A stretch of 16,384 bases of DNA. Origin: Archangium sp. GTDB taxonomy: Bacteria; Myxococcota; Myxococcia; Myxococcales; Myxococcaceae. The position numbers and the translations under genes were made by a program. The DNA is taken from positions 1 through 16,384 of the forward strand of contig JAEUJT010000170.1 of NCBI GenBank assembly GCA_016793525.1, written 5' to 3'. The notes under the pieces were generated by a model, which was given only the letters and a program-made list of their open reading frames with translations, was not told where the DNA came from and made no database searches. Of the stretch, positions 7,244 through 16,384 are shown piece after piece; position 1 is the first letter of the stretch, and the number at the start of each line of letters is the position of its first letter.

Positions 7244-7717
7244 GTGCCGGGTCAACAGGCCGTCGTTGCTGGCCCAGAGCGAGGCGCGGAGCCGGCCCTT
7301 CGCCGACTGCTTCGCGACCACGTCATCGGCGTCGATGTTGCCCATGAGCGACTCCCCGTGCCACGCGCCGAGGAGCGCACACCCGAAGCCGATGCCCGAG
7401 GCCAGCGCCAGGCGGCCCAGGTCGAACGCGTAGAAGCGCGTGGGCATGAAGAGCGAAAAAGCGAAGGTGAGCGCCACCGAGAGCGCGGCGCCGACGGCGG
7501 GCTCCACCAGCCGCCGCCCCGGTGAGAGGAGCCCCACCACGAGGCCTCCCAGGTACAGCGCCACCAGGTGCAGCAGCAGCTGAACCTGAAAGTGGAACAT
7601 CGGGGAGACGTATTTCCCGGCGATGAGCGGCGCGAGCCAGGCGCCGATGCTCAACTCCATCGCGAGGAACAGCACCACGCTCAGTGCGACCCACGCCATC
7701 GAGAACGGACGCTCCAT
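7229..7717 (-). CDS. Small four-helix membrane protein, uncharacterised
   Basis: I do not recognise this 162-aa protein. Four hydrophobic segments are visible at about 8-30, 44-64, 71-91 and 101-120, with a polar, basic C-terminal tail ('GRLRASLWASNDGLLTRHRTRR'), so it is predicted to be an inner-membrane protein with the tail probably cytoplasmic. Positively charged 'SPGRR' follows the second helix. No enzyme or transporter motif is seen. It follows the VWA gene by 45 bp in the same direction and is probably cotranscribed with it. No good Shine-Dalgarno precedes the ATG at 7717; an ATG at 7699 is possible and would lose only six residues. Confidence 0.7.
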   Translation of the reverse strand: MERPFSMAWVALSVVLFLAMELSIGAWLAPLIAGKYVSPMFHFQVQLLLHLVALYLGGLVVGLLSPGRRLVEPAVGAALSVALTFAFSLFMPTRFYAFDLGRLALASGIGFGCALLGAWHGESLMGNIDADDVVAKQSAKGRLRASLWASNDGLLTRHRTRR

Positions 7718-7762
7718 CGTGAGCGCAGCGTACCGGTTGGTGCCCTGGCGCGCACGAAGCGC

Positions 7763-9214
7763 TCAGTACACCGAGGATTCGCCGAACCCGGCCCCGCGCA
7801 GCGACTGCACCTTGAGCGCCTTCATCTGCCGGCGCTGCTCCTCGGCGGGCTTGGCCGGCGCGGCGGTGGACAGCCCGAAGAAGGCCTCGTTTCCCGCCTT
7901 GTCGGCGGCCATCACGTCTTTGCCCCCCACGGCCTCGGCCTCTTCGAAGAGCGCGTCGTTCCCGCGGATCAGCTGCGACGCCGAGTCGAAGTCGCCGCGC
8001 TCCATGGCGGTGGCGGCCTTCTGGTAGTTCTGCGCCGCGCGCGCTCGGTTGGCCAGCACCACCGCGGTGGCGTCGCGCTTCGCCTCGGCCAACGTGGCGT
8101 CGGGCGTGACGACCGCCGCCAGCGACACGGCGTCTGACGCGTCTCTCTCGGCCAGCACGTCGCGGTACGTCATGTCGGCCGAGGCCACGTCGACCGTCGC
8201 CGCTCCAGCGGGCGCGTTGGCGGAGAGGTGCAGCACGAGGCGCTCGACCTGCTTCGCCGAGAAGTCAGAGAGGGGAATGTGCACCACGTTGCCCTCGGTG
8301 CGCGCCTCGCGGCCGAACACCTGGCGAAGCGCCACGCCGGGCGGCAACTTCACCCGCACCTCGACGTTGGTCGCCACCACCTTGGCCGCCTGCTGGAGGT
8401 CCTTCTCGAAGAGCCGCGCGGTGTCCTCGGTGTTGTCGATGAAGCCGTACGCGCCGCCGCCGAGTGAGGCCAACCGCTGCATCAGGTCTTCGTTGAAGTC
8501 CGTGCCGACGCCCAGCGCGGTGACGCTCAGCCCGCTGCGGCGAATGCGCTGCACCACGTTGGCCAGCCCCTGCGCGGAGGTGAGGCCCACCGTCGGCTGC
8601 CCATCAGACACGAGGAGCAACCGGTTGACCCGAAAGTCACTGCGCGCGACCGCGAGCTGCTTCTCTCCGGCGAGGAGCGCCTCGCCGATGTTGGTGCCGC
8701 CCTCGTCGGTGATGGCCCGCACCGCGCGGCGGAGAATGGCCCGGTTCTCCTCGGTGACGAAGCGGCCCGGGGTGACGTGCACGTCGGTGCCGTAGTCGAT
8801 GATGGCCAGCCGGTCGTTTGGCCCGAGCAGGTCGACGAGCTTCTCCGCCGCCCTTCGCGCGTGCTCGATTTTCGCGCCGCCCATCGAGCCAGAGCGGTCG
8901 ATGACCATCGCGAAGTTCACCGGCGTGCGCGCCGCGCCGGGCACGTCGACCGCGGAGACCTCGAGCGTGGTGAACACGTCGCGCGTGCCCGCCACCAGGT
9001 ACGGGTGCGACAGCTTGCCGGTGAGCGACAGCGCCCCGGAGGTGCTCGACGGTGTCACGACGACCGGCGTCACCGGAGGAGGCGTCGGTGTCGGCGCGAC
9101 GGTGGGCACCGGCGGCGGCGTCGGAGCGGGTAAGGGCGCCCGCGGCACCTTGGCCACGACGGCGATGAGGAGCAGCGCAGCGGCGGAGGCGAGGAAAGCG
9201 GTCGTTCGGTTCAT
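7763..9214 (-). CDS. Extracytoplasmic von Willebrand factor A (VWA) domain protein
   Basis: The start is set at the ATG at 9214 (483 aa) because AAGG sits 8 nt upstream; the frame stays open to 9259. Seen: an N-terminal signal peptide or anchor (residues about 5-25), then a Pro/Thr-rich linker (about 27-55) rich in 'PTPPP', then a VWA domain of about 180 aa. The MIDAS metal site is complete: 'DRSGS' (Asp106, Ser108, Ser110), Thr174 in 'EGGTNIGEAL' and Asp204 in 'LVSDGQP'. After it comes a beta-rich region ('NVEVRVKLPPGV') and a helical C-terminal part with 'NRARAAQNYQKAATAMERGDFDSA', resembling a TPR-like helix pair. Family knowledge: intact-MIDAS VWA domains bind partner proteins through a divalent metal. 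The partner is unknown. It is divergent from the kinase gene, and the 4-TM gene lies downstream. Confidence 0.9.
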   Translation of the reverse strand: MNRTTAFLASAAALLLIAVVAKVPRAPLPAPTPPPVPTVAPTPTPPPVTPVVVTPSSTSGALSLTGKLSHPYLVAGTRDVFTTLEVSAVDVPGAARTPVNFAMVIDRSGSMGGAKIEHARRAAEKLVDLLGPNDRLAIIDYGTDVHVTPGRFVTEENRAILRRAVRAITDEGGTNIGEALLAGEKQLAVARSDFRVNRLLLVSDGQPTVGLTSAQGLANVVQRIRRSGLSVTALGVGTDFNEDLMQRLASLGGGAYGFIDNTEDTARLFEKDLQQAAKVVATNVEVRVKLPPGVALRQVFGREARTEGNVVHIPLSDFSAKQVERLVLHLSANAPAGAATVDVASADMTYRDVLAERDASDAVSLAAVVTPDATLAEAKRDATAVVLANRARAAQNYQKAATAMERGDFDSASQLIRGNDALFEEAEAVGGKDVMAADKAGNEAFFGLSTAAPAKPAEEQRRQMKALKVQSLRGAGFGESSVY

Positions 9215-9313
9215 AGGTGAAGCCTTGAAACGAACGAGTACGCTGGGAGATCTGCCCACTTCAATTCTGGACTCATTTCAACCAGTTGGCGCACCCCGAG
9301 GCCCGGTCCCGCG
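9215..9313. promoter_or_regulatory. Divergent intergenic region between VWA and kinase genes
   Basis: This 99-bp gap must hold both promoters unless transcription comes from further away. TTGAAA (9225-9230, plus strand) is a -35-like hexamer but has no good -10 at 16-18 bp. On the minus strand a TTGAAA and a TTGAAG occur within about 20 bp. No clear sigma-70 or sigma-54 promoter was found. Confidence 0.3.
9223..9226 (-). promoter_or_regulatory. Ribosome binding site deciding the 9214 start
   Basis: AAGG on the minus strand lies 8 nt before the ATG at 9214. It favours this start over the upstream in-frame codon at 9259, which would put 15 residues ahead of the signal peptide. Confidence 0.55.
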
Positions 9314-12202
9314 ATGAGCGACGGAGAGCTGCCGAAGACCGTGCCCAGGCCGAGCCAGCCGGGGCAGGAGGCCACTCCGGGCTCCACCGACGCGCTCCCG
9401 GTTCAACCGGAGGGCCGCTACGCCGTGCCCGCGGGTGTCATCGAGCCGGAGCTTGGGCGCGGGGGCATGGGCCGGGTGCTGCGGCTCCACGACACGCACT
9501 TGGGCCGCGACGTGGCGGTGAAGGAGCTGCTCCCGCACCACCGCGGCGGTGAGCTGACGGCGCTCTTCGTGCGCGAGGCGCGGGTGCTGGCGCGGCTGGA
9601 GCACCCCGGCGTGGTGCCCGTGTACGAGCTGGGGCGCCGCGATGACGGCACGCCGTATTACGCCATGCGCCGCATCGAAGGCCGCTCGCTGGCGGTCGCC
9701 CTGGCCGCGTGCACGTCGTTGAAGGAGCGGCTCAGCCTCCTCCCGCACTTCGTCGACGTGGCGCAGACCGTGGCCTTCGCGCACAGCCGCGGCGTGGTGC
9801 ACCGTGACCTGAAGCCCGACAACGTGATGGTCGGCCGCTTCGGTGAGACGCAGGTCGTCGATTGGGGCCTGGCGCTGGTCGAAGGCGAGAGCGACGTCGC
9901 CGCCGGAGCCGGTACGCCGGCCTTCATGAGCCCCGAGCAGGTGCGGGCCGAGCCCGTCGACGCGCGCACCGACGTGTGGGCGTTGGGGGTGATGCTCTTC
10001 GAGCTGCTCGGTGGCGCGGTGCCCTTCGTGGGAACGACCAACGACGTCTTTCAGGCGGTGGTATCGGGGCCCATGCCGCGCGTCACCGCGTTGGCGCCCG
10101 ACGCGCCGGCTGGGTTGGTGCGCATCGTCGAGCGCGCGCTCCAGCGAGAGCGGGAGAAGCGCTTCGCCAACGCCGGTGAATTCGCTGAAGCGCTGGAGGC
10201 GTCGTCGCTCGTAGCGCGCCCACCGTCGCGCTGGCCGTGGGTGGTGGCCGCCGCGGCGCTCCTCGGAGCCGGCGTCGCCGCGATGGGGTGGCTGGGCAGC
10301 GTGAGCGAGCGGGGCGTCGAGGCCACGGGGCAGACGCGCGCGCTGGCCGAGTCGAAGCGGGTGCAGGCCGTGGCGTTGACCGAGGCCGCGTCGCTGGCGC
10401 TGGAGAACCGAGACACCTCGTCGGCCCGGCGCTTCGCGAAGATGGCGCTCGAGGCCTACGACGTGCCCCTCGCGCGCGGCGTTGCGATGCTCGTGGCGGA
10501 GCGCGGTGTGCCCTCGGTCGATTGGACGTCAGGCGTCGTCGCCGGCTGCTCCTCACTCGCGGTGTCGGGTGATGTGGTGGCCTGCGCGACGTTGAATGGC
10601 GTGCAGCTGTTGAACCTCGCCGACGGCAAGGAGCGAGCGTTCCTCTCAGGCGCGACAGGGTGGCAACACGCCGTTGTGGCGCTCCCGGACGGTCGGCTCC
10701 TCGCGGGCGGCGATGACCGAACCCTCCGCGTGTGGAACGTGGCGGAGCGGCGCGTCGAGCTGCAGGTGACGGGCTTCGACAGTGGCATCTCCGCCGTGGC
10801 CTCGGCGTGGGCCTTTCCGACGAGTGGGCTCTTGGCCGTGGTCGGGTTGCGCGACGGTCGAGTGGTCGAGGTGCGCGGTGACGGGCAACGCTCGACGAAG
10901 TGGACAATGAAGGGCCGGGTTCGCGCGGTGGCGGTCACCGAACACCTGCTCGCCGCCGCGGGAGAAGACGGCGTGCGTGTGCAGTTCGGCTCAGCCACGC
11001 CCATCGACCTCGGGGGCCGCAGCCTCGCGCTCTGGCCGGCGCCCGACGGCGTGGTGGTCTCGCTCGAGCGCTCCATGGTGCACCTCACGCCGCGCGGCCT
11101 CGAGCAGCTGTCGACGCTGCACCCGGCAGAAGTGACCGCGGGCGCTTTCTCCGGCCGCGGCGTGAGCGCCGACGCCTCGGGGCGAATCCGCTGGTGGCAC
11201 ACGGGCTTCGTGCTCGAGGGCGTGTGGCGCGCGTCAGAAGGTGGCGTCGTCGCGGTGGCCACCGTTCCCGGCACGTCACGCGTGGTGGTCGCGCCGCGCG
11301 GAGCCACCGTGGTGTCGGTGACGCTCCCGGAGAGCGAAGTGCAGGCACCTCCCGCCGCAACACCCACAGCGCAGGCGTGGACCTCGAATGGCTGGCTGCT
11401 GTCGGGGCTGGCCGATGGGCGAGTGCAGCGCTTCGACGTGCGCGAAGGCAGCGTCGCCTTTGTCGAGGCGAAGCACAGCGGTGCCGTCCGCGCGATAGTC
11501 GAAGTCCCCGGAGCGGGCGGCGGCGACGCGCTCCGACACCTCACCGGCGGAGACGATGGCGCGGTGTTGGCGCAGCGGTGGAACGGCGGCCTCGAGTCGC
11601 TCGAGACTGGCGCGGCGGTGGTGGCGCTCGCGGTGTCACCCGATGGGCAGCGCGCGGCGTGGTCGCGGAGAGATGGCGCGGTGACGGTGTTCAGTCTCGC
11701 GTACATGAAAGAAATCGCGCGGATCCAGCCCGGCCTCGTTCATGCGCTCGCGTTCTCTCCCGATGGCCGCCTCGTCGCGCTGGCCCGCGAAGACGCCCAC
11801 GTGCAAGTGCTGCTGGCGGAGTCGGGGAAAGAGGAGCGCCTCTTCCCAGCGGGTGACGGCGCCACTCAGGCCATCGCGTGGGCTCCGTCGGGCCAGCAGC
11901 TCGTGACGGCCAGCAGCGCTGGCGGCGTCTCGGTGTGGCATGCGAGCGACGGCGCGCGGGTTCGCCAGCTGATCCGGTTGCCCTCGGCGCTCCACGCGGT
12001 GGCGGTGTCTCCGTCGGGCCGGTGGGTTGCGGCGGGTGGAACCGACGGGAGCGTGCGGGTGTGGGACGTCGAGTCCGGCGCGCTCGAGGCAGAAGTGCCG
12101 GCGCAAGCGGGCGATGTGTTGTCGCTCCACTTCATCTCGGAGACCACGTTGGCCGTCGCGGGGACCGACCGCCAGCCGCACGTGTGGGAGCTGACGTGGT
12201 GA
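9314..12202 (+). CDS. Transmembrane Ser/Thr protein kinase with C-terminal WD40 propellers
   Basis: This 962-aa protein has an N-terminal PknB-type kinase (about 42-295): glycine loop 'LGRGGMGRV', Lys70 in 'VAVKELL', Glu88, catalytic 'HRDLKPDN' (163-170), metal-binding 'DWG' (183-185, Trp replacing the usual Phe), and 'GTPAFMSPEQ' at the end of the activation loop. All catalytic residues are kept, so it should be active. One hydrophobic helix follows at about 308-328, then a helical linker (about 340-395), then WD40-like blades from about 400 to the C-terminus; the last four are regular at 40-42 aa and include 'VSVWHASDG' and 'VRVWDVESG'. Expected topology: kinase in the cytoplasm, propellers in the periplasm. 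The role is probably sensing and phosphorelay; the ligand and substrates are unknown. Only a distant GAGG (12 nt) precedes the ATG. Confidence 0.92.
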   Translation: MSDGELPKTVPRPSQPGQEATPGSTDALPVQPEGRYAVPAGVIEPELGRGGMGRVLRLHDTHLGRDVAVKELLPHHRGGELTALFVREARVLARLEHPGVVPVYELGRRDDGTPYYAMRRIEGRSLAVALAACTSLKERLSLLPHFVDVAQTVAFAHSRGVVHRDLKPDNVMVGRFGETQVVDWGLALVEGESDVAAGAGTPAFMSPEQVRAEPVDARTDVWALGVMLFELLGGAVPFVGTTNDVFQAVVSGPMPRVTALAPDAPAGLVRIVERALQREREKRFANAGEFAEALEASSLVARPPSRWPWVVAAAALLGAGVAAMGWLGSVSERGVEATGQTRALAESKRVQAVALTEAASLALENRDTSSARRFAKMALEAYDVPLARGVAMLVAERGVPSVDWTSGVVAGCSSLAVSGDVVACATLNGVQLLNLADGKERAFLSGATGWQHAVVALPDGRLLAGGDDRTLRVWNVAERRVELQVTGFDSGISAVASAWAFPTSGLLAVVGLRDGRVVEVRGDGQRSTKWTMKGRVRAVAVTEHLLAAAGEDGVRVQFGSATPIDLGGRSLALWPAPDGVVVSLERSMVHLTPRGLEQLSTLHPAEVTAGAFSGRGVSADASGRIRWWHTGFVLEGVWRASEGGVVAVATVPGTSRVVVAPRGATVVSVTLPESEVQAPPAATPTAQAWTSNGWLLSGLADGRVQRFDVREGSVAFVEAKHSGAVRAIVEVPGAGGGDALRHLTGGDDGAVLAQRWNGGLESLETGAAVVALAVSPDGQRAAWSRRDGAVTVFSLAYMKEIARIQPGLVHALAFSPDGRLVALAREDAHVQVLLAESGKEERLFPAGDGATQAIAWAPSGQQLVTASSAGGVSVWHASDGARVRQLIRLPSALHAVAVSPSGRWVAAGGTDGSVRVWDVESGALEAEVPAQAGDVLSLHFISETTLAVAGTDRQPHVWELTW
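12187..12190 (+). promoter_or_regulatory. Ribosome binding site within the kinase gene for the YkgJ-type gene
   Basis: GGAG, inside the last kinase codons, lies 8 nt before the GTG at 12199. It supports that start and the 4-bp coupled overlap. Confidence 0.6.
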
Positions 12203-12573
12203 CGGAGGCCGCCGAGACCCTGTGCCAGCAGTGCGGCATGTGCTGCGACGGAACGTTGTTTCACACCGTGCCGCTCCGCGCCGAAGACGTGCTGCCGGCG
12301 AAGCTCACAGTGGTGACGAACGCGAGGGGCGCGCGCTCGTTTCGCCAACCGTGCGACGCGCTCGAGGGCACCTGCTGCACCGTGTATTCGGAGCGCCCCT
12401 ACGCGTGCCGCAAGTACGAGTGCATGCTGTTGGAGGCGCTGCGCAGCGGCGAAGTTTCGCTGTCGGGCGCGGCGGAGATCGTCGCTCAGGCCAAGCAGCT
12501 GCGAATGGCCGCGAATTCGCGCGAGAAGCTCGAGGCGTTTCTCCGCTTTCACTTCATCGGCCACCGGCGCTGA
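12199..12573 (+). CDS. YkgJ-family cysteine-cluster protein
   Basis: This 124-aa protein starts at a GTG overlapping the kinase stop (GTGA), with GGAG 8 nt upstream. Seen: nine cysteines, in 'CQQCGMCC' (Cys9, 12, 15, 16), Cys52, 'CC' (59-60), and 'RPYACRKYEC' (Cys70, Cys75). This is the CxxCGxCC ... C ... RPxxCRxYxC layout of the YkgJ/UPF0153 family, thought to bind zinc or an iron-sulfur centre; its biochemical role is not established. The C-terminal third is helical and charged. Length is normal for the family. The protein is probably cytoplasmic, as it has no signal peptide or TM helix. Coupled translation with the kinase suggests a shared process, which is inference. It converges tail to tail with the minus-strand 197-aa gene, with one base between the stops. 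Confidence 0.87.
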   Translation: MTEAAETLCQQCGMCCDGTLFHTVPLRAEDVLPAKLTVVTNARGARSFRQPCDALEGTCCTVYSERPYACRKYECMLLEALRSGEVSLSGAAEIVAQAKQLRMAANSREKLEAFLRFHFIGHRR

Positions 12574-12574
12574 T

Positions 12575-13168
12575 TCACGCGGTCAGCTTGGCGAGGTGCG
12601 CGGGGAGGTGCTCGATGGCGTTGTTTTTCTGTGCGTGGGCCGCCTCGTACTCACCGACCACGTCGATGACGTCGATGAACTGCATGCGCATCGCCTCGCC
12701 GAGCATGCCGTCGAGCAGAATCTCCGCAGCTGTCGTTCGGGTGTCGGGCTCGAGGCCCATGAGCTCGGGAGCGCGGAGGATGATCTCGAACTTCCCGTCG
12801 GGGTACCGCAGCAACACGTAACGCCAGTCGTGCGCCTTCACCTCGAGCTGGAACATGTCGGTGAGTATCTCGAAGGTCAGGTTCCACGCTTTCTGGGGCT
12901 TGGTGGAGTGGAACTCCCAACCCTCCAGCGCGGGCGCGAGGGCCACGATGCGCTTCGTCTCCTCGAGCAGCTCCGGGTCTCCGCCGGGAGAGATGACCAG
13001 CGCGTTCGCCTCCGTCAGCCCGGGGCCGATCTCCCAGACGTACGGGCCCAGCGTCGTCACCCAGGCATCGAGCTGCTCGATGAGCGCGCGGTTCTCGAAC
13101 TGCTCGCCGAAATCGCCGTGGTTCTTGGAAAACCAGTTCCAGAATTCCTGCACCGGAGTTGGAGCCAT
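12575..13168 (-). CDS. Uncharacterised 197-aa soluble protein downstream of the RND pump
   Basis: The ATG at 13168 lies 14 bp after the RND stop on the same strand, so the two probably share a transcript. The frame is open upstream to 13426, but only as a shadow of the RND gene. The protein has no signal peptide or TM segment. Seen: an N-terminal 'EFWNWFSKNHGDF', then 'VWEIGPGLTEANALVISPGG', 'VALAPALEGWEFHSTKPQKAW' and 'LLRYPDGKFEIILRAPELMG'. I recall bacterial hypothetical proteins with the same order of landmarks (WxWF, EIGPG...ISPGG, AP.L.GWEF...KP), but no function is known to me. No Shine-Dalgarno is visible before the ATG. The efflux link rests on position only. Confidence 0.75.
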   Translation of the reverse strand: MAPTPVQEFWNWFSKNHGDFGEQFENRALIEQLDAWVTTLGPYVWEIGPGLTEANALVISPGGDPELLEETKRIVALAPALEGWEFHSTKPQKAWNLTFEILTDMFQLEVKAHDWRYVLLRYPDGKFEIILRAPELMGLEPDTRTTAAEILLDGMLGEAMRMQFIDVIDVVGEYEAAHAQKNNAIEHLPAHLAKLTA

Positions 13169-13182
13169 TGGAGCGGGGTGTA

Positions 13183-16311
<3,129 letters not shown>

Positions 16312-16318
16312 GCGCGCG

Positions 16319-16322
16319 CCTT
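16319..16322 (-). promoter_or_regulatory. Ribosome binding site of the RND gene, overlapping the upstream stop
   Basis: AAGG (in TAAGG, where TAA is the stop of the fusion-protein gene) lies 7 nt before the GTG at 16311, a layout typical of translational coupling. Confidence 0.6.
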
Positions 16323-16384
16323 ACTTGCCTGCAGAGGGCTGGTCAGACTGGAGCTCGACGAGGCTGCCGTCTCCAATGGTTTGA
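16321..16384 (-). CDS. C-terminal end of a membrane fusion protein (RND periplasmic adaptor), partial
   Basis: Only the last 20 codons lie in the window, reading 'QTIGDGSLVELQSDQPSAGK' before TAA. 'DGSLVEL' resembles the final beta strand of HlyD/AcrA-type adaptors, which end in a similar G-D-x-V-x-V pattern. The identification rests mainly on position: 9 bp upstream of an RND pump gene on the same strand, where the adaptor gene usually sits. The rest of the gene is outside the window. Confidence 0.7.
   Translation of the reverse strand, partial: QTIGDGSLVELQSDQPSAGK

Noticed and set aside
10456..11706. 416-codon minus-strand open frame opposite the kinase gene
   Set aside because: It is a GC-rich shadow: Ser/Pro/Arg/Thr-rich, without motifs, and opposite a clear WD40 coding region.
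12565..12590. Hairpin between the convergent YkgJ-type and 197-aa genes
   Set aside because: The stem is about 6 bp with a bulge and an 8-nt loop, too weak to call.

Overview
The window is GC-rich chromosomal DNA, almost fully coding. It most likely comes from a member of the Myxococcota. The evidence is the combination of a lipoprotein with two 'CDGxDNDCxG' metal-binding motifs plus a lamin-tail-like domain, a Big2-repeat lipoprotein, a membrane Ser/Thr kinase fused to a very long WD40 region, a VWA protein, and strong third-position GC. This placement is inference; the window has no rRNA or other taxonomic marker.

Layout. (1) 1-1523, plus strand: the 3' end of a molybdenum hydroxylase large subunit (isoquinoline 1-oxidoreductase beta type), overlapping by 4 bp a MocA-type nucleotidyltransferase that probably makes or inserts its molybdopterin cytosine dinucleotide cofactor. 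(2) 1634-2297, plus: a compact toxin-antitoxin pair (ribbon-helix-helix-like antitoxin, PIN-domain toxin) with a palindromic repeat upstream, in visibly less GC-rich DNA, probably acquired. (3) 2317-7216: two divergent lipoprotein genes sharing a 133-bp intergenic region, one a MopE-motif/lamin-tail protein (minus), the other a protein of about 1,058 aa with six Big-like repeats (plus). (4) 7229-9214, minus: a VWA protein followed by a small four-helix membrane protein. (5) 9314-12573, plus: a Ser/Thr kinase-TM-WD40 protein, translationally coupled to a YkgJ-type cysteine-cluster protein. (6) 12575-16384, minus: the tail of a membrane fusion protein, a complete HAE1-type RND efflux pump, and an uncharacterised 197-aa protein.

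How the genes may work together. Mo-hydroxylase plus MocA is a clear enzyme/maturation pair. The PIN toxin and antitoxin are a self-contained module. The VWA/4-TM and kinase/YkgJ pairs are divergent across 99 bp; predicted topology puts both the VWA domain and the WD40 propellers outside the cytoplasmic membrane, so an envelope signalling unit is plausible but unproven. MFP and RND form a tripartite efflux system whose outer-membrane partner is not in view.

There is no gene-free stretch longer than 300 bases. The largest gaps are 1524-1665, 3907-4039 and 9215-9313, each described below. No tRNA, rRNA, CRISPR array, insertion sequence or riboswitch was seen.
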